Shown piece after piece: positions 1 to 8,377 of a stretch of 64,000 bases of DNA. Position 1 is the first letter of the stretch. Every line of letters starts with the position of its first letter. The notes below the pieces were generated by a model. It had not been told where the DNA came from. It worked only from the letters and a program-made list of their open reading frames with translations, and did not search any database. The translations under genes were made by a program, and so were the position numbers. Source of the stretch: Rhodococcus globerulus NBRC 14531 (GTDB lineage: Bacteria; Actinomycetota; Actinomycetes; Mycobacteriales; Mycobacteriaceae); assembly GCF_001894805.1 (NCBI RefSeq), contig NZ_BCWX01000011.1:42245-106244 (forward strand). The letters are read 5' to 3'.

Positions 1-982
1 AGATGCGGTCAACGAGTTCATCGACGATGTCCTGGTGAACAATGATGCGGCGCATAGAGGTACAGCGCTGGCCGGCGGTGCCGGCAGCGGAGAAGACGAT
101 ACCGCGAGTGGCGAGGTCCAAGTCCGCGGACGGGGTCACGACTGCCGCGTTGTTACCACCTAACTCGAGGATGGCGCGGCCGAAACGGGCGGCGACGCGA
201 GGTGCGATCTGCTCACCCATGCGCTCGGAGCCGGTAGCACTGATTAGCGGCACCTTAGGACTGTCGATCAGCGCCTGGGTATCGGCCGCACTGGCTGAGA
301 CTGTGACGTTCAGGTTGGCCGGGGCACCGGATTCGGCAGCTGCACGATCGAAAAGCGCCGAGCAGGCGGCGGCGGTCAGGGTGGCGAGCTGCGCAGGTTT
401 CCAGATCACCGCGTCGCCGCAAACGATTGCCAGAGCTAGATTCCAGGACCATACGGCGGCCGGAAAATTGAAGGCGGAGACGACGCCGACCACACCAAGC
501 GGATGCCACGTTTCCATGAGTCGATGGCCGGGACGTTCTGAAGGCATGGTCCTGCCGTCGAGCTGCCGAGACAGGCCGACCGCGAAATCACATATGTCGA
601 TCATTTCCTGGACCTCGCCGAGGGCCTCGGACGCGATCTTGCCGACTTCGATGCTAATGAGATTGGCGACGTCTTCCTTATGTTCGGTCAGGAGTTCACC
701 GAGCCGCTTGATGAGGGCTCCTCGGACCGGGCCGGGGACGGTGCGCCACTGCAGGAAGGCCTCGTGAGCGGCCTCGATGGCTGCCTCGACACCGACGGAG
801 TCGGCGGCCGGGTAGTCGAAGAGGTCCTCCCCGGTGACTGGGGTCCGTGCGGTGACGGCGTTCTTCATCGGAGTGTCGAGGACCATCAGGTCGACACCAC
901 AGCGCTGCAGACTGGTCCGGCTGAGCGTGCGCAGATCTTCGGTGGTGGGCAAGACGATGGTGCCAGTGACAGCGGTGCTCAT
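1..982 (-). CDS. amaB: ALDH7-family semialdehyde dehydrogenase (piperidine-6-carboxylate / 2-aminoadipate semialdehyde type), 3' end outside window
   Basis: NAD-dependent aldehyde dehydrogenase, expected to oxidise 2-aminoadipate 6-semialdehyde (in equilibrium with piperidine-6-carboxylate) to 2-aminoadipate in lysine breakdown. About 327 residues are visible. They include the NAD-site segment VSAFNFPAAVWSWN, the general-base segment ELGGNNA with Glu273 and the nucleophile segment GQRCTS with Cys307. The double-Asn ELGGNNA form is typical of the ALDH7 subfamily. The ATG at 982 overlaps the stop of the upstream hglS-like gene (ATGA), so the two are translationally coupled. The C-terminal part lies left of the window. 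Family assignment is firm. The exact substrate is inferred from the neighbours, and other semialdehydes remain possible. Confidence 0.85.
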   Translation of the reverse strand, partial: MSTAVTGTIVLPTTEDLRTLSRTSLQRCGVDLMVLDTPMKNAVTARTPVTGEDLFDYPAADSVGVEAAIEAAHEAFLQWRTVPGPVRGALIKRLGELLTEHKEDVANLISIEVGKIASEALGEVQEMIDICDFAVGLSRQLDGRTMPSERPGHRLMETWHPLGVVGVVSAFNFPAAVWSWNLALAIVCGDAVIWKPAQLATLTAAACSALFDRAAAESGAPANLNVTVSASAADTQALIDSPKVPLISATGSERMGEQIAPRVAARFGRAILELGGNNAAVVTPSADLDLATRGIVFSAAGTAGQRCTSMRRIIVHQDIVDELVDRI

Positions 983-2430
983 TTATTTGACTCCTTGGTA
1001 GCGATAGATGACGGTTGTTCGATGGGACCGCGGATCCCCAATTGACGAGCAACATGGGTGAGGGATTCACGCCGGATGCCGTCATAAAGCTCGTACGGAT
1101 CGTGCAACGTACGATTCAGGACTCCTTCCATCCAGGCTGCGTCGATTGCGATGGTGGACTGGGTGGTGTCCTTGTGCCCGTCAGAGGTCAGATTGGACTG
1201 AAAAATCCCAGCAGCGGATTTCGGGAGAAAGTCTTCGTAGACAATCGGTTCCGGACGAATCCACCGCTGAGCGATCAAGTCCCGCAGCGACGCTGTGGGA
1301 ACATCTCCGTCCCGTTGTTTCGCGGTGTCAATCTGATAGGTGAAGTAGGCGAGATCGTGCGAGGCCAGGTCCTGTTCGGTGGCAGGCACCTGCTGACTCC
1401 ACAAATTTGCGGCGATCTCGGTGCGCTCGGTGGCCGAGATCGGGGTCGTCGTTGCCAATTCTGCGGCAGCGCACTCAATCTCGACCGTCAGCCGGTCGTA
1501 GATTTCGCGGCCACGGACGGTGGCGGCGATTCCCCGGGATTCGACCTCACCGAAACGAACCCGGAGCGTATCTTGGGCGATGCTTCCGTCGACTTCCCGA
1601 AACATTCGAGGCTCGGCAAGCGCACGGAAGGAGGTCTGGCGGAGCAGCAGGTCCGGACCCGCCCAACGGGGGGGACCTTGGATGGTATCTATCATCTCGA
1701 TTTCGCGCCCCTTCATGCGACGGTAGAGAGCATCGATGTCGAGCACGCGTGGGGTCAGGTGATTGATGTGAGTGCTGGTAACGCCCCCGATGTCAGCGGC
1801 CACTGAGGAGACCTGCTCAAGTTCGCGGTACCACGCCCGGTCCACTGCCTCGGTCGATAGCTCGAACGCCGTCGTTGCCAGGGACAGGAACATCTCGGCA
1901 TCTCCGGCGTCCAAGCCCTGATATTCGGTCGCACGGTCGGCGAGCACGAGCAGCTCAGTGCTGAAGAGCCGGCGTGTAGCGAGGAAATTCTGCAGTCTGC
2001 GCTGGAGGTCCTCATTGAAGAAGCGACGGTCCGACGGAACGAGCATCGAGGTGAATACCCTGAACGGGTTGCGCGTCAGTTCGTCCGGATCGGTGGGCCG
2101 GAAGGCAGTGGAGACGACCGGAATCGAGGTTGCGGCAGTCTCGCGTAGGTCGTAGAACCCGACCGGGTACATGCCCATGGCGGCGAAGATGCGAGCGACC
2201 TGCGACATCTCCTCAGGAGTCCCGACGCGGATAGCGCCGTGGCGTTCGGCGGTGACGCGGGCACTGGAGCCAAGCCGTTCGGCATCGGCGCCAAGTTCGG
2301 ATAGCACGGTGTCGTTGACGGCCTGAGACTCCATCAGAAGGGTGGTATAGGCGGGAACTTCCCGCCCATATAGATATGAGAGGCGGCGAGCGAACTCAGC
2401 TCGCAGTTCCCACTGCTGGGTAATCGGCAT
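979..2430 (-). CDS. hglS: DUF1338 2-oxoadipate dioxygenase/decarboxylase (HglS/YdcJ family)
   Basis: Cytosolic Fe(II) enzyme of the VOC-like DUF1338 family. HglS converts 2-oxoadipate to D-2-hydroxyglutarate with loss of CO2. The 483-residue protein carries the expected metal-ligand positions: His64 in AERHGAIR, His221/His224 in STHINHLTPR and Glu295 in RFGEVESRG. These lie close to the His70/His226/Glu294 set described for HglS. I chose the ATG at 2430 because homology starts at MPITQQWELRAEF; the open frame extends about 56 codons upstream into the promoter region shared with the divergent LysR gene. Its stop overlaps the ALDH7 start. Together with that gene and the D-2-hydroxyglutarate dehydrogenase-like gene it forms a 2-aminoadipate to 2-oxoglutarate route; the aminotransferase step is not in the window. 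Confidence 0.88.
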   Translation of the reverse strand: MPITQQWELRAEFARRLSYLYGREVPAYTTLLMESQAVNDTVLSELGADAERLGSSARVTAERHGAIRVGTPEEMSQVARIFAAMGMYPVGFYDLRETAATSIPVVSTAFRPTDPDELTRNPFRVFTSMLVPSDRRFFNEDLQRRLQNFLATRRLFSTELLVLADRATEYQGLDAGDAEMFLSLATTAFELSTEAVDRAWYRELEQVSSVAADIGGVTSTHINHLTPRVLDIDALYRRMKGREIEMIDTIQGPPRWAGPDLLLRQTSFRALAEPRMFREVDGSIAQDTLRVRFGEVESRGIAATVRGREIYDRLTVEIECAAAELATTTPISATERTEIAANLWSQQVPATEQDLASHDLAYFTYQIDTAKQRDGDVPTASLRDLIAQRWIRPEPIVYEDFLPKSAAGIFQSNLTSDGHKDTTQSTIAIDAAWMEGVLNRTLHDPYELYDGIRRESLTHVARQLGIRGPIEQPSSIATKESNK

Positions 2431-2577
2431 GACGTAGGGCTCCAGAGTCGAGTGGCGAGACGGTGGGCACGAGGCCGATCCAACGCATCTGGTGGGTTGC
2501 ACCGCATCTTGATGTTCGCCCACTTGAATCGATAGCACCAGCGACGAAGATTCACCTCTACCATTTAGACTTTCTAT

Positions 2578-3507
2578 ATGAATATGAGTCTGGCGCATTT
2601 AGTGACTCTGCGGGAGCTATCGCGACGTGGAACTATGCTCGCTGTGGCCGAATACCTCGGTTATACGGCAGGTGCCGTGTCACAACAGATCGCTGCCTTA
2701 GAGAAGAACGTCGGCGCCCAGCTCATCACAAAGATGGGTCGCAATGTAGCGCTCACCGATTCGGGCACCGTGCTGGCCGAACATGCCGAACGGATTCTCG
2801 CCGCCGAACTCTCCGCACTCGATGCCTTACGCGCAGTTAAAGAAGAAGTTGCTGCTCCCCTGCTTGTGGGCACCTTCGGTAGCACCGCGGCCACATTGTT
2901 ACCCCCAGTAGTGGCCGCAGCACAACGCAGGTATCCGCATCTAAAATTGAGCAGTCGGGAACTCGAACTTGACGAGGTGGTCACAGCGGTTCAACGCCGA
3001 CAGGTCGACGTAGCTTTCGGGCTGGACTATCCAAGCAACCCGATGCAACGGAGTTCCGACATCGAGATGATCACCCTGCGGACCGAACGATTCGACCTTG
3101 CGGTGTCCGCCGGCGCATATGGCATCCGCACTGAATTCACGATCGACCTACGCGACGCCGCAGACTGGAACTGGATCATGCCTCCGCCTGACAGCCAATT
3201 CGGGCGTGCAGTACGCACCGCATGCCGACAAGTGGGGTTCGAGCCAGTCGTGCGGCATGAAAGTTTCGATACCGCAGTGTCCCTCGCGCTGGCAGGTAAG
3301 GGACTAGGCGCCACGTTCGTCACAGACATGATGGTCAGCCTTAATTCCTCGGTGCCGATCGTACGAGTCGGCCTGACCCAGAACATCACCCGGCGCATCG
3401 TGCTAATCAGGCTCTCCAATTCCGATGCTCGACCCACCGTCCGCGCGATCACGGAGATCGTGCGCGCGGTCGTAGACCCCACTGGGCCTGACACCACCAT
3501 TCCGTGA
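2578..3507 (+). CDS. LysR-family transcriptional regulator
   Basis: 309-residue LysR-type regulator. The N-terminal winged helix (about residues 4-62) has the pattern LRELSRRGTMLAVAEYLGYTAGAVSQQIAALEKNVGAQLI. A substrate-binding domain follows, beginning near LLVGTFGSTAATLLPPVV. It is transcribed away from hglS-amaB across a 147-bp gap, the usual layout for a LysR activator of the adjacent operon. The effector is probably a lysine-pathway intermediate, by position only. The gene ends 29 bp before the convergent end of the FAD/Fe-S oxidase. Start ATG 2578; MNMS gives a second ATG two codons on. No odd features. Confidence 0.85.
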   Translation: MNMSLAHLVTLRELSRRGTMLAVAEYLGYTAGAVSQQIAALEKNVGAQLITKMGRNVALTDSGTVLAEHAERILAAELSALDALRAVKEEVAAPLLVGTFGSTAATLLPPVVAAAQRRYPHLKLSSRELELDEVVTAVQRRQVDVAFGLDYPSNPMQRSSDIEMITLRTERFDLAVSAGAYGIRTEFTIDLRDAADWNWIMPPPDSQFGRAVRTACRQVGFEPVVRHESFDTAVSLALAGKGLGATFVTDMMVSLNSSVPIVRVGLTQNITRRIVLIRLSNSDARPTVRAITEIVRAVVDPTGPDTTIP

Positions 3508-3536
3508 GCGTCGGAGCAGTGGCGGTCGTGGTGTAA

Positions 3537-6377
3537 CTACCACCCGCCCGCATCGAGCCGGGAGGCCAGTAGTTGCGCCAAGTGCTCACCTGAACGATCA
3601 GTCAGGTCCGACAGCTGAGTACGGCATGAGTAACCGTCAGCGAGAATAACGGTGTTCGCGTCCGCCGCCGTAACAGCTGGGATTAGTTGTTGCTCGGCGA
3701 CGGCCACAGATACCTCGTAGTGCCCCTTTTCGACCCCAAAGTTGCCAGCTAGACCGCAACACCCGCCAAGACGCTGCACGCTCGCTCCAGCCTTTTCGAG
3801 CAGTTGCGCGTCTGGACTCCATCCCATCACGGAATGGTGGTGACAATGAGGCTGTGCGATAATGGCCTGCCCTTTTAGAGAGGGTGGTTCCCAGCCTCGG
3901 TCGGTAAGCAACTCAGCCAGGGTGTGGGTGTTCTCCGCGATCGGCTCTGCGGCCTGACGACCGAGCAGTTCGGCGGCGTCGGAACGCAGCACCCCGGTAC
4001 AGGAGGGTTCCATCCCGACGATCGGAATACCGGCGCCGACGTACTCGGATAAGGCATCGACGGTGCGGCTGAGTATCTTCTTCGCTGCCGTCAGCTGACC
4101 TGTAGAGATCCAGGTCAGTCCACAACACTGTTGCTTATCGAGCAACTGCGGCCGGTATCCTGCGGCTTCTAGCACCCGAACCGTCGCATGCCCCACCTCG
4201 GGAGTGAAGTAGTTGGTGAACGAATCTACAAAGAGCAGCACCGGTTCGCCGGTGGTGACACGGTCATGTTCGGTGGCCTTAAACCATGATCGGAAGGTCT
4301 GCACGGCGAAAGGAGGGATAGCGCGACGCTCGTCGACCCCTGCCGACGATAGTGCGAGCGGGCCGATACCGGGGATTCGCATGGTGGCGTTGACTATTCG
4401 TGGAGTAAGGCTGGCGACCTTTGCCCAGCGCGGCAACCACCCTAGCGAGTAGTGCGAGGCGGGGCGAATACGTCCCTTGTAACTTTGGTGCAGCACTTCG
4501 GATTTTAATGCAGCCATGTCGACGCCGGTAGGGCAATCCGTGGAGCACCCCTTGCAGGACAGGCAAAGGTCGAGGGCCTCGTGCACCTCTGGCGAGCGCC
4601 ACCCGCCAGTGACAACTGTGCCGTTGATCATCTCCTGCAACACCCGGGCACGGCCACGAGTGGAGTCCTTCTCCTCCCGAGTCGCCTGGTACGAAGGGCA
4701 CATCACGCCACCGGTAGCGGTGTTGTCCGCGCGACACTTGCCGACGCCTGTGCATCGGTGCACCGCCTGGGTAAAGTTCCCGCCATCGTCGTGATAGGCC
4801 AGCGCTAGATTGCGGCGCAGGACTGGAGCAGCTGAAACCCGCAGATCGGCGTCTACTGGACGCGGGTCCACCACGATGCCGGGATTAAGGATGTTGTCCG
4901 GGTCAAAGGTGTTCTTCACGGCAGCAAAAAGATTGATCGCCTCCGGCGAGTACATGAGTGGCAAGAGCTCGCTGCGGGCACGGCCGTCACCATGTTCTCC
5001 AGATAGCGAGCCCCCGTAACCGGCGACCAGTGTGCTGGCAGCGACCAGAAACTTCCGGAAGACCCCAGTCCCCCCCGGGCCGGCCAACGGCCAGTCGATC
5101 CGGACGTGCATGCATCCGTCACCGAAATGTCCGTACGGTAGGCCTGTGACATTATATTCGGTCATCAAGGCGTCAAAGTCGCGCAGGTAGTTTCCCAACA
5201 TGGCGGGGGGGACTGCTGCGTCCTCCCAACCTGCGTACGCCGGCAGACCGGCGGGGCTGCGTCCGGCAAGTCCGGCTCCATCGGCGCGGATCTGCCACAG
5301 CTCTAAGGCGCGCGCCGCGTCGGTGACTACGAGACTATCCACCGACGCGCACGCATCGCCTACCTGCTCGGCCATCGCGATCGTCTCGTCGAGGTTGTCG
5401 CCGACCACCTCGACGAATAACCATGCCCCCCCGGAAGGCAACGGTGGCACCGCGTCCGATCCGCGGCGGTTGCGCACAACATCGACGATGCGAGAGTCGA
5501 TGCCCTCACAGGCGGTGGGCTTAAACTTCAGGACCAGCGGAGCGGCATCCCCCGCAGCGGCGATGTCGGAGTAGCCCAGCACCACCAACACCCGATGCGG
5601 AGGTTCGGTAACGAGCCGCACTGTGGCCTGGGTCGCTACAGCAAGTGTGCCCTCGCTGCCGACCAACAGGCGAGCCACATCGAATCCGTTCTCCGGCAGC
5701 AGGTGCTCCAGTGCATACCCCGAGACCTGGCGGCCGAATCGGCCGAACTCAGTGCGAATCGTCGCCAACCCGCCCCGTGTGACATCCTTCAACCCGGACA
5801 GCACCGCCGAGGAAGCTCCCGTGGCAGCGCCGGTCTCGGCCGAACTCAATTCCAGAAATTCTCCAGTACCCGTCAGCACCTGTAAGCCCATAACGTTGTC
5901 CGAGGTGCGTCCGTATCCGAGCGTCCGCGATCCGCAGGCGTTATTGCCGATCATCCCGCCGATCGTGCAGCGTGTGAACGTCGATGGGTCTGGGCCGAAC
6001 CGCAATCCGTGCGAGGCGGCAGCCTGCTGCAACATAACCTGGACCGTACCCGGCTCCACGGTTGCGGTTTTTCCGTCGGCGTCCAACGAGATCACTTTGT
6101 TCATGTGCCGGCTGAAATCGAGCACAAGGCCGGTGCCGACCGCGTTACCGGCCACCGAGGTACCGCCCCCACGGGAGGTCAGCGGTACACCCTCGCGACG
6201 ACAAACGTCGAGCGCTGCGGCGACCTCCTCGGCGCCTCGGGGCCGGGCCACAGCCATCGGCCGCACCCGGTACAGCGATGCGTCAGACGAGTATGCAGCT
6301 CGTGAGGTGTCGTCAACGAGTACATCACGCAGGCCTGAACGACGCAGCTCGGCAGCAAAAGCATCAACGGGGATCAT
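3537..6377 (-). CDS. FAD/4Fe-4S D-2-hydroxyglutarate dehydrogenase-like oxidase (YdiJ family)
   Basis: 946-residue fused flavoprotein and Fe-S oxidoreductase. The N-terminal half is a PCMH-type FAD domain (TSRGGGTSVAGNAVGTG, GNNACGSRTLGYGRTSDN) plus a FAD-oxidase C domain (GEHGDGRARSELL). The C-terminal half has two Cys clusters (CTGVGKC...CPSYQ, CLSCKGCSTDCPTG) and two CCG-type heterodisulfide-reductase-like motifs (QQCCGLTW, GGCCGLAG). This is the YdiJ architecture, known to oxidise D-2-hydroxyglutarate to 2-oxoglutarate. Placed beside an HglS-like enzyme that makes D-2-hydroxyglutarate, that role fits well. I chose ATG 6377 (MIPVDAF). Earlier in-frame ATGs at 6404 and 6386 fall inside palindromic operators. 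No Shine-Dalgarno is visible, so a leaderless mRNA is possible. A glycolate/lactate oxidase role is the alternative. Confidence 0.85.
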   Translation of the reverse strand: MIPVDAFAAELRRSGLRDVLVDDTSRAAYSSDASLYRVRPMAVARPRGAEEVAAALDVCRREGVPLTSRGGGTSVAGNAVGTGLVLDFSRHMNKVISLDADGKTATVEPGTVQVMLQQAAASHGLRFGPDPSTFTRCTIGGMIGNNACGSRTLGYGRTSDNVMGLQVLTGTGEFLELSSAETGAATGASSAVLSGLKDVTRGGLATIRTEFGRFGRQVSGYALEHLLPENGFDVARLLVGSEGTLAVATQATVRLVTEPPHRVLVVLGYSDIAAAGDAAPLVLKFKPTACEGIDSRIVDVVRNRRGSDAVPPLPSGGAWLFVEVVGDNLDETIAMAEQVGDACASVDSLVVTDAARALELWQIRADGAGLAGRSPAGLPAYAGWEDAAVPPAMLGNYLRDFDALMTEYNVTGLPYGHFGDGCMHVRIDWPLAGPGGTGVFRKFLVAASTLVAGYGGSLSGEHGDGRARSELLPLMYSPEAINLFAAVKNTFDPDNILNPGIVVDPRPVDADLRVSAAPVLRRNLALAYHDDGGNFTQAVHRCTGVGKCRADNTATGGVMCPSYQATREEKDSTRGRARVLQEMINGTVVTGGWRSPEVHEALDLCLSCKGCSTDCPTGVDMAALKSEVLHQSYKGRIRPASHYSLGWLPRWAKVASLTPRIVNATMRIPGIGPLALSSAGVDERRAIPPFAVQTFRSWFKATEHDRVTTGEPVLLFVDSFTNYFTPEVGHATVRVLEAAGYRPQLLDKQQCCGLTWISTGQLTAAKKILSRTVDALSEYVGAGIPIVGMEPSCTGVLRSDAAELLGRQAAEPIAENTHTLAELLTDRGWEPPSLKGQAIIAQPHCHHHSVMGWSPDAQLLEKAGASVQRLGGCCGLAGNFGVEKGHYEVSVAVAEQQLIPAVTAADANTVILADGYSCRTQLSDLTDRSGEHLAQLLASRLDAGGW

Positions 6378-6379
6378 CC

Positions 6380-6409
6380 GTAGCATGCTACAACTTCGTA
6401 GCATGCTAC
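6380..6409. promoter_or_regulatory. Twin 12-bp palindromic operator between oxidase and GntR genes
   Basis: The perfect palindrome GTAGCATGCTAC occurs twice, at 6380-6391 and 6398-6409, with an 18-bp repeat period. The pair fills nearly the whole gap between the divergent oxidase start (6377) and the GntR start (6431). The size and symmetry suit a FadR/VanR-type GntR dimer, so the neighbouring regulator is the likely ligand; it would control both genes. Symmetry is seen directly; the regulator pairing is inferred. Confidence 0.7.
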
Positions 6410-6430
6410 GGAAGGTTTTTCGTTGTTACA

Positions 6431-7177
6431 GTGAACCCTGTGACCGATGCAAAGCTCGATTTGGAACTTCTTCCTCCGTCGACAGTCCGACGCATGGAGC
6501 AAGTGATCGCGGCGGTACGAGCCGCGATCGACGACGGCCGCATGAAGCCGGGTCTGAAGTACTCTGTCTACCAACTCGCCGAAGCGCTCGGCATCTCACG
6601 CACACCGGTAAGAGAGGCACTTCTCCGCCTTGAGGAGGCCGGACTCATCAAGTTCGAAGCACGCCAAGGCTTCCGCATCGTGTTACCACAACCCAAAGAG
6701 ATCGCTGAAATCTTCGCAGTCAGGTTAGCCCTTGAGCTCCCCGCTGTGAGGAGGGCAGCTGGCACGACAGACCCCTCTTTCAGACGGGCGTTAATCATGA
6801 ATCGTCAGCTGATGCAATCCGCCGCAATAGAGGGCAATAAATCCGTGTTCGCCCAGCACGATTTCCAGCTACACGACCTAATTCTCGAGGCTGCGGACAA
6901 CGGCTGCTCACGCGCAATCGTCACCTCCCTCCGTGAGACGATCAGACTTCTGGGCGCGTCAACCGCTGGCAAGACCAGATCCCTGACTGAGATCGAAAAC
7001 GAACACGCCCCGATTATCGCCGCCATCCTCGCCGGCGACTCCAACAGCGCCGAAGCAGCAATGCGCGATCACCTGGTTCGAACAGGAAAACTCCTTATTG
7101 CACAAGTTCTTCAGAATGAGGACACTAATATTACTGTCGAGGACATCTGGTCCTCTGCCATCTCCTTCGAAAATTAG
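6431..7177 (+). CDS. GntR-family regulator (FCD domain)
   Basis: 248-residue GntR/FadR-like regulator. A winged helix at about residues 20-85 contains YSVYQLAEALGISRTPVREALLRLEEAGLIKFEARQGFRI in overlapping form. An all-helical FCD ligand domain follows, with EIFAVRLALE and metal-ligand-type histidines (HDFQLHDLI, EHAPIIAAI). It is divergent from the D-2-hydroxyglutarate dehydrogenase-like gene and likely represses both promoters through the twin palindromes upstream. The effector may be D-2-hydroxyglutarate or 2-oxoadipate (inference). The start is uncertain: GTG 6431 or GTG 6440, neither with a clear ribosome site. The longer upstream frame reads through the divergent gene and the operators and was rejected. 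Confidence 0.82.
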   Translation: MNPVTDAKLDLELLPPSTVRRMEQVIAAVRAAIDDGRMKPGLKYSVYQLAEALGISRTPVREALLRLEEAGLIKFEARQGFRIVLPQPKEIAEIFAVRLALELPAVRRAAGTTDPSFRRALIMNRQLMQSAAIEGNKSVFAQHDFQLHDLILEAADNGCSRAIVTSLRETIRLLGASTAGKTRSLTEIENEHAPIIAAILAGDSNSAEAAMRDHLVRTGKLLIAQVLQNEDTNITVEDIWSSAISFEN

Positions 7178-7547
7178 CCGCCACGTCAGCGAGAGGCGCT
7201 GCGACATGGGCCGTTGCGTGGCCAGGGCAAACTGACGGCCTTTACAATAGTTTAAGGCCGACGTGTGACCAGTGAACTTTCGATCGATTTGCGCGAGCGG
7301 GATCAACACGTGCATAGACTTTTGCGTCAATATTCACGAAAAAGATTGTTCATCTCCACGGCTTAAGACTTTCCCGAGAGAGCCCGAACTTTCGGCACCA
7401 TGAACGCCGCTGGGCCGAGACGCTTGATAGGCAAATTAACGACGAGAGTGCCTGGCGATATCAGCAGACCAACAGATCGATGCGTCCTCCGGCAAAGCGA
7501 TCGATAGGTACGCGGGCGAAGATGGCAACGGCGCAGCCCGTACCTAG
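7178..7547. other. Intergenic stretch with one weak hairpin
   Basis: No gene is supported here between the 3' ends of the convergent GntR and TetR genes. The only structure seen is a 7-bp stem (CGGCCTT/AAGGCCG, arms 7236-7242 and 7254-7260, 11-nt loop) about 60 bp after the GntR stop, which could be a weak terminator. The rest shows no repeats or coding pattern that I recognise. Confidence 0.4.
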
Positions 7548-8183
7548 TTAATTGCGCGAGGGCCCTACGAGCGGAACGCCCTCTCTATTGCCTCCGGCTG
7601 CAGGGCCGGTCCCGGAGAGCAGCAGGTCAACCAGAGCATCCACATCCGCCTCACCCATAGAACGCCGGAGTGTCAGGGGTGCGAGGAACATCGGCGCCAA
7701 CAGTGAATTTACAATCGTCGATGGACTGCACTCGGCGCGGACTTCTCCACGGTCGATGGCACGTCGGACGAATTCGCGCCAGGTATTCATCGAGGGTTCC
7801 CACTGCGTGATGACCAAAGCATTGAAAACTTGGTTCTGGCCGCCGGCCATGATCGAGGAAATCGCGATTTCTATTGGATCCGAAGCGAACTCGGCGAGTT
7901 TGTGCGCGAGGGTCCGTAAGTCCCGCTCCCATGAACCGGTATCGATCACCGTCGGCGCTTTGCGCACGTGCGTCGAGAGTGCTTCGACAAGAAGGTCGTC
8001 CCGGCTCGGCCACCAGCGGTAGACGGTGCGTCGACCCACCCCTGCTCGAGCAGCGACGTCGACCATGGTGAAGTTGAACTGCCCCTCGGCGAGGAACGCT
8101 AGTGTCGCCTCGCCGACAGCGCGGCGAACCTGCTCACTGCGCCCTCCGGATCGGGTGCGCACCCGATCGGCTGCTGCGTCCAC
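7548..8183 (-). CDS. TetR/AcrR-family regulator
   Basis: 211 residues. The N-terminal TetR helix-turn-helix is clear: FTMVDVAARAGVGRRTVYRWWPSRDDLLVEAL, about residues 38-70. The C-terminal ligand domain is of the AcrR-like type found in many actinobacterial TetRs (GGQNQVFNALVI...TWREFVRRAIDRGEV). The GTG start at 8183 is preceded by a good GAGAGG ribosome site. It is divergent from the FAD oxidase-RidA-MFS set, and a perfect 10-3-10 inverted repeat lies between them, so it is probably the repressor of that set and of itself. The ligand is unknown; an amine or amino-acid-like oxidase substrate is a guess from context. Confidence 0.85.
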   Translation of the reverse strand: MDAAADRVRTRSGGRSEQVRRAVGEATLAFLAEGQFNFTMVDVAARAGVGRRTVYRWWPSRDDLLVEALSTHVRKAPTVIDTGSWERDLRTLAHKLAEFASDPIEIAISSIMAGGQNQVFNALVITQWEPSMNTWREFVRRAIDRGEVRAECSPSTIVNSLLAPMFLAPLTLRRSMGEADVDALVDLLLSGTGPAAGGNREGVPLVGPSRN

Positions 8184-8280
8184 GCGAACTTACCTCTCAT
8201 CAACCACTGACACCTGCATATCCGGCCGAAATGCACACTACAGCGCCTCGAGTCTCTTACTCCGCGTCTGATCTGTGAGA

Positions 8281-8316
8281 CGTTACACAAACGTAACGAC
8301 ACACTATGTGTCGTTA
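8281..8316. promoter_or_regulatory. Probable TetR operator (10-3-10 inverted repeat) with an overlapping smaller repeat
   Basis: A perfect inverted repeat TAACGACACA-CTA-TGTGTCGTTA spans 8294-8316, 62 bp before the oxidase start. A second repeat, CGTTAC-N6-GTAACG, spans 8281-8298 and overlaps it by 5 bp. The first has the length and symmetry typical of TetR operators. It sits where it could cover the rightward promoter while also controlling the divergent tetR. Confidence 0.65.
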
Positions 8317-8377
8317 AGGGTGGAACTGTGGCACGCTCTCCCGAGAACAAGCAACACCGACGAGGAGAAACGAACAC

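Noticed and set aside
5623..6633. Long plus-strand frame overlapping the FAD/Fe-S oxidase.
   Set aside because: It is the complementary shadow of a strongly recognised gene, rich in Arg/Ser/Pro, with no motif of its own.
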